Below, piece by piece: positions 1 through 9,271 of a stretch of DNA of 64,000 nt. The number at the start of each line of letters is the position of its first letter. The first letter of the stretch is position 1. The notes under the pieces are model-generated. The model did no database searches. It saw only the letters and a program-made list of their open reading frames with translations, and had not been told where the DNA came from. The position numbers and the translations under genes are program-made. Source of the stretch: Johnsonella ignava ATCC 51276 (GTDB taxonomy: Bacteria; Bacillota; Clostridia; Lachnospirales; Lachnospiraceae); NCBI RefSeq assembly GCF_000235445.1, contig NZ_JH378835.1, forward strand, positions 14,104-78,103. The letters are read 5' to 3'.

Positions 1-28
1 TTCCGAGCAGAACTTACGTGGTTTTTTG

Positions 29-235
29 TCACTCTTTCAATTTAGCACACATGACAGGAGAGTTAAAACGGTTTCGCTGTTTAACTGTTCTGTGAAGTTT
101 TATTTCTTTGGCAACAGTAGTAGGATCTTTGGAAATAGATTTAGCTATGGCAGTTTTTGAAAGACGTCTTTCTATGCCTTCCTGAATGGCTTTCCTGTCA
201 TCTAAAGTTAAATGTTTTGCTTTCATAATAGTCAT
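29..235 (-). pseudogene. IS30-type transposase, N-terminal fragment
   Basis: The short reading frame carries a helix-turn-helix of the type at the N-terminus of IS30-family transposases (LTLDDRKAIQEGI, then a second helix region around SKDPTTVAKEI). A start at 235 or 226 is favoured because an AGGAG/AAAGG ribosome-binding site lies just upstream; the longer frame to 289 has no such site. The frame stops at 29-31 after about 65 residues, whereas the family is usually over 300 residues and continues through Cys-rich and DDE domains. The frame offset by one base downstream of the stop reads on with a basic, Cys-containing stretch, so a frameshift near the window edge is likely. The rest lies outside the window. 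Family assignment rests on the HTH only. Confidence 0.6.
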
Positions 236-289
236 CCTTTCTCCTATGAACATCACAGGTAATAGGATAGCCGGAAGTAAGTCTTTCAT

Positions 290-588
290 AAAGTACTTAT
301 TGAAAAACTAAAATCAGGATAAGGAAAGATAACTGGAAGTAACTTTTTCATTTTACCATAAAATAATATATGTATGTGGATTTGACAGCTGCTTTATTTT
401 GCTGATTATAATTATACTCTAAAAAGACATACTTTTTTCCTTTATTCGGTATTATCATACAGTTGCTTTTATATCTGATTTTGAACAAAAAAACAGCAAA
501 TCTTTTTGATTTACTGTCCCTGTATTAAATATTATCTTTTCTTGGCATTTTTTTTCACACATAATTTTAATCCTTGCAATCAAAATTA
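290..588. other. intergenic region, terminator only
   Basis: AT-rich DNA between the transposase fragment and the EamA gene. No coding frame is convincing on either strand. The only feature recognised is the terminator hairpin at 486-519. Confidence 0.6.
486..519 (-). terminator. rho-independent terminator of the 589-4871 operon
   Basis: Arms at 493-502 and 508-517 pair as a 10-bp stem (one G-T) around a 5-base loop. Read on the minus strand the hairpin is followed by a run of seven T. It lies about 70 bases past the stop of the EamA gene, the last gene of the leftward operon. Confidence 0.75.
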
Positions 589-1497
589 CTATATTGCAGA
601 CCCGTTTAATTCTTTCTTATCCTCCCCATGACCTGATATAAGTTCACTGCTTACAGCCGCTCCTATAATAAGTACCGCCCCTGCCATTGCAGCCATACTC
701 ATAGATTCTTTTAGAAAAATTACGGAAGACAGTACCGTTATCACCGGTTCTACATAACCCACTACTGCCACTGTCTGCACACTTAAACCGCTTATGCCGT
801 AGAAATAAAAATAATAAGCCATTCCTGTACTTACAAGTCCCATAATAAAACTTAAAAAAACCGACTTAAAGTCCCACACTATACTTGTTTCAAGCACTGC
901 CTTTATAGCAAAAGGAACTACGGTCAGTGCGGCGATTGATATCTGCACTACCGCCTTGTCATAGACTGATACATCTCCCATCAGCTTATTAAATATTATA
1001 ACACCCATAAAACCGAGTCCTGCTCCGGCAGCCAAAAGGAGCCCCTCTACATTAATCATCCTTATATCACTGCCCACAACTCCGGACACCATTATAAGCC
1101 CTATAAAAGCTATAAACACGCAAATAAGTTTCTTTTTATTAAGGTGCTCCTTAAAAAGCAGCGGTGATATAATTATCATAAATATAGGTGCCATATAGTC
1201 CACAAGTATGGATATTGATACAGTACTTACTCTAAATGCTCTGAAAAGACAGACCCAGTTTATACCAAGGCTCATGCCCGATAACAGTAAATACTTAAAA
1301 TTCTTTTTTATTGAGCTGATATCAAGTTTCCCTCTTGTAAGCAAGGTAAGTATAAGTAAAAATAAACTGCCTACTATCCCTCTGATTAAAGCCACAAATT
1401 CGATCGGTAAATTTATGTATTTTAATAATACAGCCATAGTTCCATATAGAAATAATGCAAATACATATGAAATCTTTGCTTTATTTTGTTGCGTCAT
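589..1497 (-). CDS. DMT superfamily (EamA) transporter
   Basis: This 302-residue protein is almost entirely hydrophobic, with about ten predicted membrane segments in two repeated halves, as in EamA-type drug/metabolite transporters. The length is normal for the family. The substrate cannot be read from sequence. Start at 1497 is supported by AGGAG about 7 bases upstream. It follows the PRTase-PELOTA gene by 64 bases on the same strand with no terminator seen between them, while a good terminator follows it at 486-519, so it is probably the last gene of that operon. The context suggests export of the operon's product (inference). Confidence 0.88.
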   Translation of the reverse strand: MTQQNKAKISYVFALFLYGTMAVLLKYINLPIEFVALIRGIVGSLFLLILTLLTRGKLDISSIKKNFKYLLLSGMSLGINWVCLFRAFRVSTVSISILVDYMAPIFMIIISPLLFKEHLNKKKLICVFIAFIGLIMVSGVVGSDIRMINVEGLLLAAGAGLGFMGVIIFNKLMGDVSVYDKAVVQISIAALTVVPFAIKAVLETSIVWDFKSVFLSFIMGLVSTGMAYYFYFYGISGLSVQTVAVVGYVEPVITVLSSVIFLKESMSMAAMAGAVLIIGAAVSSELISGHGEDKKELNGSAI

Positions 1498-1561
1498 ACT
1501 TTTTCTCCTGATATATAAATGTTTATTTTACCTGATATAAATTTTTATATCATTTTATATA

Positions 1562-2638
1562 TCATATATCTGCAAGCTTTTTAATTATACCGCAGCATTT
1601 GTAATTTTTTAAACTGTAAAACTGCACTCTGGTATTCTTTTCATGTGCCAGTCTTATAATATGCCTGAGTGTCATATCGTCTTTATATGAGGGATCTACA
1701 AGTATTTTCCACGGTATACGCCTTAAAAGAACTCTTGTAGTTTCACCTATGCCGGGTTTTATAAAGTTAATATCCGGTATGTTAAAATGATGTGCGATTT
1801 CAAGAACTTCATTCATGCCGCAATTTAAACCGGGTATAGTATCATCAGAACCTTGCAGTATATTATCAGTAACGCTTATATCAAAATGCTTTTCCACCTC
1901 TTCTATAAAACCGTATGAAAGATCGTTATCCTTAAGCTCTCCGTAGTATACCGCACCGTGAAAATCATCACACTTTATGATATCATCTCTTAAAAATGTC
2001 CTGCTTATAAGACCTGAAACGGTGCAGTTAAGGCATGAGCTGGGTATAAGTATATCTTCATGCGTTCCGCAAAGCCTCGTTACATATGCCGGATCCGAAA
2101 CAACCGCTATGTCCGGTGATATACCTGTGTATGCCTCATTATCAAGGTCTTTTTTAAGCTCATTTAATATAGCCCCCTTACCTATCCAACCGTCAACAAA
2201 TAACAGCTTTTCAGGAGCATGCCGTCCGAGTATATACTTAAGAGCATTGTCATCAATACCTCTGCCCCTTATTATTGAGATTGAGTAATGCTTAAGGTCA
2301 AGATTGTATTTGGCTTTTATAAATCTTTTTAAAAGTATACCCACAGGTATGCCGGCTCTTGCAATTGAAATTAAAACCGGATCAGCGCCTTTAAAATGTA
2401 TTATTTTGTCGGCAAGCTTTCCAATTGCAGCAGCGGTAGGTGCCGCATATTGCTCAAGGGCTTTTTTATACATATCCATATATTCACTTGTAGGAACATA
2501 TTCTACCGGAAGCATCTCACAATAGTGTCTGCCCGATTGTATAAGTCGCTCCCTCTCTTTTGCAGGCTGTGGTTTTACAAGACCGGTTACATCTTTTAAA
2601 AGCAAAACCACATCATCTGTATCATATGAAGTTCTCAT
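1562..2638 (-). CDS. PRTase (StiP-like) with C-terminal PELOTA RNA-binding domain
   Basis: Residues about 1-250 match the phosphoribosyltransferase-like family found in Ter-associated biosynthetic operons (also annotated as cysteine protease StiP). A PRPP-loop-like segment LLFVDGWIGKGAI lies near residue 145. Residues about 270-358 resemble the PELOTA domain attached to this family (GETTRVLLRRIPWKILV). The predicted role, from comparative genomics of Ter systems, is modification of a nucleoside- or base-like substrate; no reaction is established. The start overlaps the upstream gene's stop region (1 base between them), so translation is probably coupled. The upstream neighbour is the partner PRTase-TRSP protein, which supports the assignment. 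Confidence 0.8.
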   Translation of the reverse strand: MRTSYDTDDVVLLLKDVTGLVKPQPAKERERLIQSGRHYCEMLPVEYVPTSEYMDMYKKALEQYAAPTAAAIGKLADKIIHFKGADPVLISIARAGIPVGILLKRFIKAKYNLDLKHYSISIIRGRGIDDNALKYILGRHAPEKLLFVDGWIGKGAILNELKKDLDNEAYTGISPDIAVVSDPAYVTRLCGTHEDILIPSSCLNCTVSGLISRTFLRDDIIKCDDFHGAVYYGELKDNDLSYGFIEEVEKHFDISVTDNILQGSDDTIPGLNCGMNEVLEIAHHFNIPDINFIKPGIGETTRVLLRRIPWKILVDPSYKDDMTLRHIIRLAHEKNTRVQFYSLKNYKCCGIIKKLADI

Positions 2639-2639
2639 A

Positions 2640-3791
2640 TCAGCACCACCTCACCATATAAATTGTTGTAATACCGTTAACAGCAAGTGCCTGAACAAGG
2701 CTTTTTACCCCCTGTTGCAGATTTCCGGATGAATCGGTAATTATAAGTACACAGTCATACTTGTCAATATTATATATATATGTGATGCGATTAGAGTCAT
2801 AAAAACTTTTAAGTTCATATCTTGTGTGAAACGGGTAATCGGCATTTTCACTTACATTTATAGGACTTCTTGTGGTTGAGTGGCATCTTGTGCTTATACC
2901 TGATTCTTCAAGCTTTTTTGCTGTAAAAAGTGCAGGATACATAAATTCTTCAGTCCCAAGCACAAGAACCGTATTAAAACGGCTTAATTCAATATCTTTT
3001 TTTATATTTTCCCAGAGAAGATTTACCGCAGCGGTATAATCCCTGCTATGTACAAGCTTTCTCGGATTTACAGGCAGAATATTAAATTTATATTCATTAA
3101 AATTGTAATCTTTAAAAACCTTATTTAAATCATTATTTAAATTATCATCAGAAACATCATTAAAATCAGTGCATATAAAATATCTCCCGCCGGCATCACA
3201 TCTTTCGGCTTCAGTATGATAATGTGAATTGTCCGTTTTTACAAGATAGTGGAGCTGTATTTTATTTGATTCATATGTCAGCAGGTCTTTGCAGTTCATG
3301 CCGTTTAGTATTGAAGCGGCAGAATATCGCCTGATCCAGGGGTAGTGCTTTTTAAGCAGCTTTATAATATTTAATATAGTATTACCTGTGGTTATCTCGT
3401 CCTCTACAAATATCACCCTGTCTATACATCCCTCAAGTCTGTCAATTTCTCCTGCTGCCAGTTTTTGCTGTGCTGCATGGCTGTGATCTTCCGAAAAATA
3501 TAAAAAATCGACTCCTGGAAGTTCCTCTCTTGTAGTATGTATATAAAAACAATCAAGCACTTCGCTTATAGCACTGCCTATGGCAGTTGCGGTTTCTGCA
3601 AAACCTATTACAAGGAGTTTTTCATCTTTATACGTCCTTTTTAACTGTAAGGCAAGCTCATTAAACATTAAAAAAGCCTTTGAGGCTTCAACAGGTATGT
3701 GCTTGCCCTGAAGTCGATTGACGACAAGATAGCTCCTTTTCGAATTATTATCTCTTTTTGCTATACACACAAGCTCATGTTCGGAATACAT
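2640..3791 (-). CDS. phosphoribosyltransferase with TRSP domain
   Basis: The N-terminal half is a PRTase fold with a recognisable PRPP-binding motif (VIFVEDEITTGNT, near residue 130). The C-terminal third contains the TRSP signature (TTRSPI) that names the domain fused to this PRTase type in Ter-associated operons. The start is set at 3791 because AAGGAGG lies 4-5 bases upstream; the open frame continues to 3833 without a better site. The protein is then 383 residues. It sits 118 bases downstream of the aldolase gene and is immediately followed by the second PRTase. Presumed to act with these on one nucleoside-like metabolite (inference). Confidence 0.83.
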   Translation of the reverse strand: MYSEHELVCIAKRDNNSKRSYLVVNRLQGKHIPVEASKAFLMFNELALQLKRTYKDEKLLVIGFAETATAIGSAISEVLDCFYIHTTREELPGVDFLYFSEDHSHAAQQKLAAGEIDRLEGCIDRVIFVEDEITTGNTILNIIKLLKKHYPWIRRYSAASILNGMNCKDLLTYESNKIQLHYLVKTDNSHYHTEAERCDAGGRYFICTDFNDVSDDNLNNDLNKVFKDYNFNEYKFNILPVNPRKLVHSRDYTAAVNLLWENIKKDIELSRFNTVLVLGTEEFMYPALFTAKKLEESGISTRCHSTTRSPINVSENADYPFHTRYELKSFYDSNRITYIYNIDKYDCVLIITDSSGNLQQGVKSLVQALAVNGITTIYMVRWC

Positions 3792-3908
3792 GACCCCTCC
3801 TTTTATGGTATATTTATTGCTTAATAATACCATAAAAGTATTATTTTGATAATTGTTTTTATTTTATAGAAAAATACTTAACTACCTGTAATTAGCCTTT
3901 TTAAGTGC

Positions 3909-4871
3909 TTAGTCCCTTATACCGTAAATCTCGGATAAAAACAGTATCTTTTCTGCCCAGTTTGTATGCGTATTTCTTTCATCCATACGTTCACCCATAT
4001 GATCGGCTGATACAAGGGTGTTTGATTTTTTATCCCAGTTCATCACCGCATACGCAGCCTCATAGTCCTTTCTTGATACTGAATACGCAGCATTTACCAC
4101 TTCTATCTGTTTCGGGTGTATGACGGTCTTGCCTATAAAGCCGCACAGCTTGTCATCAGCTATCTCTTTTTTCATACCCTGCTCCCAGCCTTTTCCGTCA
4201 AAATATTCCCATACCGGACCTGAAACCACATATTCCGGTCCGTATACCGTTATAATATCTGCAAATATACGTGATATAGCTCCGATCATATGTATTGACT
4301 CATTATCATTTCTCCTGAATCCGAATATATGACATAAATCATTGCCGCCTACCCGTATATTAAGTATGATCTCCCCGGCATTATCAAGCTGTTCCTTAAG
4401 CTCATACAATATATCAAATCTTGTTTTCAGGTTAACAAGTGTCATGCTCTCATATATAGGCATAAGATATAAAGGCTTTTTAGACATTAAATTAATGTCG
4501 GTAAGTATATTAATATAATCTGCCGAATTTACAGGGGAAAACTTCGGTGCTATAAAACCCGAAACTATACCGGCAGCCTCACCCAGCCTTTTATGTACAG
4601 AAAGCATCTGTTTAGGATTTCTTACACGTATAAATATCTTAGGCAGATAAAATTCAGTTTTGATAAAAGCATTATATATCTTTTCTATAGAAGCACACAG
4701 CAGCATCTGAGCTTTTTCAACGAAGCTGTCATTTATAGTGTCCTCAAGACAAAGAGCAAGTGAATAATTCTTTCCGAATCTCTCATTTATAATCGAATCT
4801 GCAATACTGCCGTTAACTGCCGGACAGTATAAAAGTGCACCTACGCTATAATAAAGCGATGAGTTTTTCAT
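3909..4871 (-). CDS. HpcH/HpaI (CitE-like) aldolase family protein
   Basis: About 320 residues with features of CitE/HpcH-type C-C lyases: a CLEDTI acidic motif near residue 40, IFIRVRNP near 85, and NIRVGGNDLCHIFG near 175, fitting Mg-binding acid and Arg residues of the TIM-barrel family. A citrate-lyase role is unlikely because no other cit subunits are nearby. This subtype accompanies PRTase-TRSP and PRTase-PELOTA genes in Ter-linked operons. ATG at 4871 is preferred over 4895 because AGAGGA lies about 8 bases before it. First gene of the leftward operon; transcription from upstream is blocked by the hairpin at 4911-4970. Confidence 0.8.
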   Translation of the reverse strand: MKNSSLYYSVGALLYCPAVNGSIADSIINERFGKNYSLALCLEDTINDSFVEKAQMLLCASIEKIYNAFIKTEFYLPKIFIRVRNPKQMLSVHKRLGEAAGIVSGFIAPKFSPVNSADYINILTDINLMSKKPLYLMPIYESMTLVNLKTRFDILYELKEQLDNAGEIILNIRVGGNDLCHIFGFRRNDNESIHMIGAISRIFADIITVYGPEYVVSGPVWEYFDGKGWEQGMKKEIADDKLCGFIGKTVIHPKQIEVVNAAYSVSRKDYEAAYAVMNWDKKSNTLVSADHMGERMDERNTHTNWAEKILFLSEIYGIRD

Positions 4872-4906
4872 TATTAAAATTCCTCTTAATTTCAATTATT
4901 AAAGGC

Positions 4907-4997
4907 TATAAAAAACTCCTAAATTTAAACAATTCCTGTACCGGAATTTGCAAATTTAGGAGTTGTTTTTGTTTGAAATGGCAGTTTTTTACAGCCC
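4907..4997. repeat. dispersed intergenic hairpin element, copy A
   Basis: About 90 bases that align by eye with 57721-57815: both have AAAAACTCC, then ATTTAAA, AATTCCT, CCGG, a returning GGAGTT arm, a TGAAAT block and a TTTTTACAG-CCC end. The arms make each copy a hairpin. Two clear copies in the window suggest a small non-coding repeat family (REP- or MITE-like). Confidence 0.6.
4911..4970 (-). terminator. terminator hairpin after the C69 dipeptidase gene
   Basis: Outer arms CTCCTAAATTT (4916-4926) and AAATTTAGGAG (4952-4962) are perfectly complementary, with an inner AATTCC/GGAATT stem. On the minus strand the hairpin is followed by GTTTTTT-like sequence. The opposite strand also has a T-rich tract after the hairpin, so it may work both ways. 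It is part of the repeat element at 4907-4997. Confidence 0.7.
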
Positions 4998-5052
4998 CAC
5001 TATGTTTTTGAACACACAATCTTATTCTTTAAAAAATCAAAAATTACAAAAA

Positions 5053-6540
5053 TTACGAATCAGATCTTGAAAATCCGTTTTTCATAGCACAGCTTACCTC
5101 ATACAGAACATTGTTTATAAGCTCGTAGGTTTGCTTTTTAGCTATCTGTGAAATCTTCTCATTTGCTTCTTCAAGCAGCTTCACAACCTGTTTTTTACTG
5201 ATTTTTCCATCTACAAACTTTTTATCATATTCATGTATTACACGTCCTGCTTCTATCGGCAGAGCTGCCTGATAACGCTCTATATGTGAACTGCATGAAC
5301 CGAATTGGGCATCTGCAAGTGCACCCGCTATACGGTTAGCCCAGTAAAAGCTTTCGGTTGTTACAAGTTCAGTAGTATTTGCAAAATATTCAGGTGTGTT
5401 TTCTATATTTGCATAAAACGGTACAAATGCATTAAAAGCATTTGAGCCGAATGCAAGCCATTCAACAGCACGAATTTCAGCAGGCACATACGGGCGAAGC
5501 TGTGTAAGCTCCAAAACACTGTTGCGGTTTATACCCATAGGACGGAATTTGCCTTTTTCACTTAAATCCCCATGTTTTCCATAACAATTATAAGGTGTTC
5601 CCTGGAAATAAGCTGAAAGCACATATTTTATATCTTCAACGGTTATTTTTCTTTCAGGCACAAAGCTCCATGGAATATCATCGGAATCGGGACGATACTG
5701 AGCATCAGGTCCGTCCCATTTATATGTATGCGGATTGAGGTATCTTCCCATAAACCACGCTCTTGGAGTATTATACACATGGTCGGCATCTGAATGGCTT
5801 CCGAAAGCATCCCTTGGATTAAACTTTTTGCCTAATGAGAGATCAAGATGATTATCCTTTATAAACTCCCTTAAATCGGCAGAACAGAGATGACTTTTCT
5901 TTTTGCCAAATGCATCATCAAGATCAAAATTGTCTATGCCGAGCTGATTTGGCATTACAACATAAGCATCGTCAGGAACCCTCTTTGCCATCCAATGATG
6001 TCCGCCTATGGTTTCAAGCCACCATATCTCATCAAGATCCTGAAAAGCGATTCCGTTCATCTCATAGGTTCCGTACTTTTCAAGAAGAGCTCCAAGTCTT
6101 TCCACACCCTCTCTTGCACTATGTATGTAAGGAAGCACTATTGTTACCATGTCCTCCTCGCCTATACCGCCTGCCTTTTCAGGAGTGCCGTCCTTTGCAG
6201 GTATAAAATTTACTAACGGATCTGCTGCAAGCACTCTCTCATTGCTTGTGATAGTTTCCGTTGCAGTCATTGATATGTTTTTAGCATTTACACCGGCGGT
6301 ATCCCAAATCCCGTCATTTGGGATAGCATTCGGAAGTGCTGTAAAACGAAGCGGATTATCCGGAAGCTCTATTTCAACATGTGAAAGAACTGAGCGATAA
6401 TGCCTGGGCTGTTTATCCGGCTGTACAACCGTAAATTTTTTAGCTGTAAAAACTCCGGATGGTGAATCATGATTCCTTGCAACCATAGTTGAACCGTCAA
6501 AACTCGCCTTTTTTCCTACTAAAATAGTAGTACATGACAT
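5053..6540 (-). CDS. C69-family dipeptidase
   Basis: A 495-residue protein beginning MSCTTILVGKKAS, the N-terminus typical of peptidase family C69, whose Cys (here residue 3) becomes the N-terminal nucleophile after processing. Further family motifs are DGSTMVARNHDS near residue 15 and WWLETIGGHHW near 165. These enzymes cleave dipeptides in the cytoplasm; specificity cannot be read here. The start has GGAGG 6-7 bases upstream. It appears monocistronic: an extended -10 promoter lies at 6640-6648 and a terminator hairpin at 4911-4970. Length is normal for the family. Confidence 0.9.
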   Translation of the reverse strand: MSCTTILVGKKASFDGSTMVARNHDSPSGVFTAKKFTVVQPDKQPRHYRSVLSHVEIELPDNPLRFTALPNAIPNDGIWDTAGVNAKNISMTATETITSNERVLAADPLVNFIPAKDGTPEKAGGIGEEDMVTIVLPYIHSAREGVERLGALLEKYGTYEMNGIAFQDLDEIWWLETIGGHHWMAKRVPDDAYVVMPNQLGIDNFDLDDAFGKKKSHLCSADLREFIKDNHLDLSLGKKFNPRDAFGSHSDADHVYNTPRAWFMGRYLNPHTYKWDGPDAQYRPDSDDIPWSFVPERKITVEDIKYVLSAYFQGTPYNCYGKHGDLSEKGKFRPMGINRNSVLELTQLRPYVPAEIRAVEWLAFGSNAFNAFVPFYANIENTPEYFANTTELVTTESFYWANRIAGALADAQFGSCSSHIERYQAALPIEAGRVIHEYDKKFVDGKISKKQVVKLLEEANEKISQIAKKQTYELINNVLYEVSCAMKNGFSRSDS

Positions 6541-6639
6541 AACTGTATCCTCCTTTATTCTCCGTCATTATAGGCGGACCGTTTTATAAGGTTTCTGCCG
6601 TATAGTAATGCAGTAATGCGGCAATAACCCTTTTCGTCT

Positions 6640-6648
6640 ATTATAGCA
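6640..6648 (-). promoter_or_regulatory. extended -10 promoter for the C69 dipeptidase
   Basis: On the minus strand TGC-TATAAT is a perfect extended -10 (TGnTATAAT). No good -35 is seen, as is common with extended -10 promoters. The leader to the start codon at 6540 would be about 90 bases. Confidence 0.5.
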
Positions 6649-6897
6649 CTACTCAGAATGAAAATGTATACCATTTTTTCGATTGTTCTTTAAATATACT
6701 TTTTATTTTTATTTTTATCATCTAAATATTATTTATTTTTTATTATTAATTTATCATTTTTTCTACTTGTATTTTTGATTGCAACTCCATCCTTAAAATT
6801 TAAAATTAAGCGGCACGCTATTTGCAGGTAAACTTAAAAACCGACATACTGTCAATCAAAAACAGAGCTTATTATACTGCATATACTGCAAATTGAT

Positions 6898-6942
6898 ATT
6901 AAAAAACCTCCCATCCTAAATGATGAAAGGTTTTTTAATAAT
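6898..6942 (-). terminator. terminator after the lipoprotein gene
   Basis: Arms at 6898-6915 and 6922-6939 pair strongly: a GATG/CATC apex with an AACCT/AGGTT base and flanking A/T tracts. The hairpin has T-runs on both strands and could act in both directions. It lies about 135 bases past the stop of the 7077-7535 gene. Confidence 0.7.
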
Positions 6943-7076
6943 TTTCCGGAACAGGCAAATATCTGTTTAAATCATTTTCAGTATTTTAAATATGATCCGT
7001 TAAAATTTCTATACTGCCGACTTTATAAAATATCCCGCCTTACAAAGAATAAATTATATAGTTTTATTACCTTAAA

Positions 7077-7535
7077 TTACTTTTTCTCAGTAAATCCTTC
7101 CTCAAGCAAAGCTTTCTTAACTTCCTCGAATGATCCTATTTTATCGGCACTAACACCCATCATTCCACTTATCATATCAGGACTGCTTTTCTTAACCTTT
7201 TCAACGTCAATTGATAAATCCATAATCATTTTTCCATCTTTAAAATCCACCTTGACTTCGATTCCGTCTATAGCCTTATACGCCGCTTCAGCCATCTCTT
7301 TTGCAACTTTCTGCTCTTCTTCACTTGCGCTTTTTGCATCCGTAACCGAATTTACATTGATTTTGGTTATAGTATCTTTATCATGTATCAATTCCAATGT
7401 AGTAGTTGTATCTGTCTCAGTCTTTGTAAATACAGACTTTCCTCCTGAACCTCCGCAAGCGGCAATTGATGCCACAATAATAAACAGTACAAAAACACCA
7501 AGCAATCTGTTAATTAAATTACAATTCTTCTTCAT
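7077..7535 (-). CDS. YehR-like (DUF1307) lipoprotein
   Basis: A 152-residue protein with a lipoprotein signal peptide: basic MKKN start, hydrophobic core about residues 10-25, and a lipobox ending IAAC-G with the Cys at residue 27. The mature part (alternating strands, DGIEVKVDFKDGKMIMDLSIDVEKV near residue 90, FEEVKKALLEEGFTEKK at the end) resembles the DUF1307/YehR family. Function is unknown; it is expected on the outer face of the membrane. AGAGGG lies upstream of the start, somewhat far. A separate terminator follows. Confidence 0.8.
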   Translation of the reverse strand: MKKNCNLINRLLGVFVLFIIVASIAACGGSGGKSVFTKTETDTTTTLELIHDKDTITKINVNSVTDAKSASEEEQKVAKEMAEAAYKAIDGIEVKVDFKDGKMIMDLSIDVEKVKKSSPDMISGMMGVSADKIGSFEEVKKALLEEGFTEKK

Positions 7536-7735
7536 AAATTTATCATCCCTCTTTTATAATTTATTATTTAAATATTTCATAAAAAACTGTAAATCAAATA
7601 ATTTTAATCTTATGTAATTTAAGTCGGCAGAACCAAAACATAAATTTATATGCTTTAGTCATTCATATATTATTATATCTATTTAACTTATTTACAATAT
7701 TTATTTTATTATATACATTATATAACTTTCATCTG

Positions 7736-9079
7736 TTACACATTGCTGCTGCCGTTAAACGGAGTCCCACATTCAGGGCAAAACTTTGGCGGATTGCCGC
7801 TGTCTTTCGGTTTCCAACCGCATTTCCCACAACTGTAATTTTGTACAACCGGTCTGGGTTTTCCACATTCCATACAGAATTTACCTGCATTTCTGGTACC
7901 GCAGCTGCAATCCCAAAAAGCATTATTTGAATCCGCAGCTTCACCTGACGCAGCAGGCATGGCAACCGGCACAGCTCCCTGCATATTAGCGGAAGTACCC
8001 TGTGCTGAAGTATTATTTTGATTGTTATCAGCGATATTCTGACCTGCGTTATTCTGCGGTGCCTGATTTTGCTGCTGACCCATGGCAAATAAACTTTGAG
8101 CATTTACTCCGCCTGCATTTGCCGCCATATTCATTCCTGCAAATGCCATCATAGGACCTGCCGATTCATTTGAAGCCGCCGACTGCATCGCTGACGACTG
8201 TGCTCCTACAATTTGTGCAGCTGCCATGTTCGGATTTCTAAAAACGGCATTTCTTTGCAGCTCTTTTATCATTTTTTCATCTTCTTCAGATGCCTTTACT
8301 GAGCTTACACCAAAAGCCTCTATCTTTATACCGTATCTGCCGCCCCATTTTTCGGAAAGAATCTCATTTAATGCAGCTGAAAGCTCCTGTGTATGGGCAG
8401 TAATTGAATAATATCTTATACCCATATCGGATATTCTCGCAAATGCCGGCTGCAATGCCGTAAGAAGTTCCGTCTTAAGCTGTGAATCTATACCATCCCT
8501 TTTGTACTCATAGTCTACGTTGCCGCATATATTTTTGTAAAAAAGTATAGGATCCGTAAATCTATATGAATACTCGCCATGGCAACGAAGAGATATCTCA
8601 ATATCAAGCCCTATATTCCGGTCAACCACCCTGAAAGGTACAGGATTGGCAGTGCCGTACTTATTGCCTGTGATCTCCTTCATATTAAAAAAATATACTC
8701 TTTGATCCTTGCCTGTAGATCCTCCAAGAGTAAATCTTCGTGCAAATGTTGCAAAGCTTTCTTTTATTCCTTCTCCAAGCCCGCCGTAAAATATACTGGG
8801 TTCAGTAGAATTATCATAGATAAACTCACCCGACTGAGCACATAACTCAACTACCGCCCCCTGTTCAACTATAATCATGCACTGACCTTCATTTACAGCT
8901 ATAATCGAACCATTGGATATTATATTATCACTGCCTTTATTAGTCCCTCTGCCTGTATCCCTCTTTTCACCCTTTCTCACAAGAATGTCGGGTCCAAGTG
9001 AAGGACAGTAAAAATATTCTCTCCACTGATCTGCGAGAACTCCCCTGGCAGCATCTAAGCCTGCACTCAAAAGCCCCAT
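7736..9079 (-). CDS. SPFH-domain protein with C-terminal zinc ribbons (YdjI-like)
   Basis: The first 290 residues form an SPFH/band-7-like domain of the virion core protein/YdjI type, starting MGLLSAGLDAARGVLADQW. A Gln/Asn/Ala-rich linker (about 290-385) follows, then two zinc ribbons: CSCGTRN..CMECG and CGKCG..CPECG. In Bacillus, YdjI works with YdjG/YdjH and PspA at the membrane; none of these partners is next to this gene, so it may act alone or with distant partners (inference). The start has AAAGGAG 5 bases upstream. Length, 447 residues, is longer than minimal YdjI because of the linker and ribbons. Confidence 0.82.
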   Translation of the reverse strand: MGLLSAGLDAARGVLADQWREYFYCPSLGPDILVRKGEKRDTGRGTNKGSDNIISNGSIIAVNEGQCMIIVEQGAVVELCAQSGEFIYDNSTEPSIFYGGLGEGIKESFATFARRFTLGGSTGKDQRVYFFNMKEITGNKYGTANPVPFRVVDRNIGLDIEISLRCHGEYSYRFTDPILFYKNICGNVDYEYKRDGIDSQLKTELLTALQPAFARISDMGIRYYSITAHTQELSAALNEILSEKWGGRYGIKIEAFGVSSVKASEEDEKMIKELQRNAVFRNPNMAAAQIVGAQSSAMQSAASNESAGPMMAFAGMNMAANAGGVNAQSLFAMGQQQNQAPQNNAGQNIADNNQNNTSAQGTSANMQGAVPVAMPAASGEAADSNNAFWDCSCGTRNAGKFCMECGKPRPVVQNYSCGKCGWKPKDSGNPPKFCPECGTPFNGSSNV

Positions 9080-9271
9080 ATTGTCTCCTTTAATATAAAA
9101 ATTTTTATTTGATGTTGTAAGTATATACTATTAACAAATATATATCCGGAACATCATCTGTGATTATATCATATTTTTTCAGTATATACCACTCCATTTG
9201 CCTTTATTTTCATAACAAAGGTATTGTGGTAAAATACAGCTATAAATGATAAAAAATGAGGTGAACCAGCA

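Larger units (their letters stand above)
6541..7076. other. intergenic region with promoter and terminator
   Basis: This 536-base stretch separates the dipeptidase from the lipoprotein gene. It holds the dipeptidase leader, an extended -10 promoter near 6640 and the lipoprotein terminator at 6898-6942. No coding frame is convincing; the remainder is very AT-rich. Confidence 0.6.

Noticed and set aside
3909..4871. Citrate lyase beta subunit (citE)
   Set aside because: The fold matches, but no citD, citF or citC lies nearby and the PRTase neighbours indicate the Ter-associated subtype.
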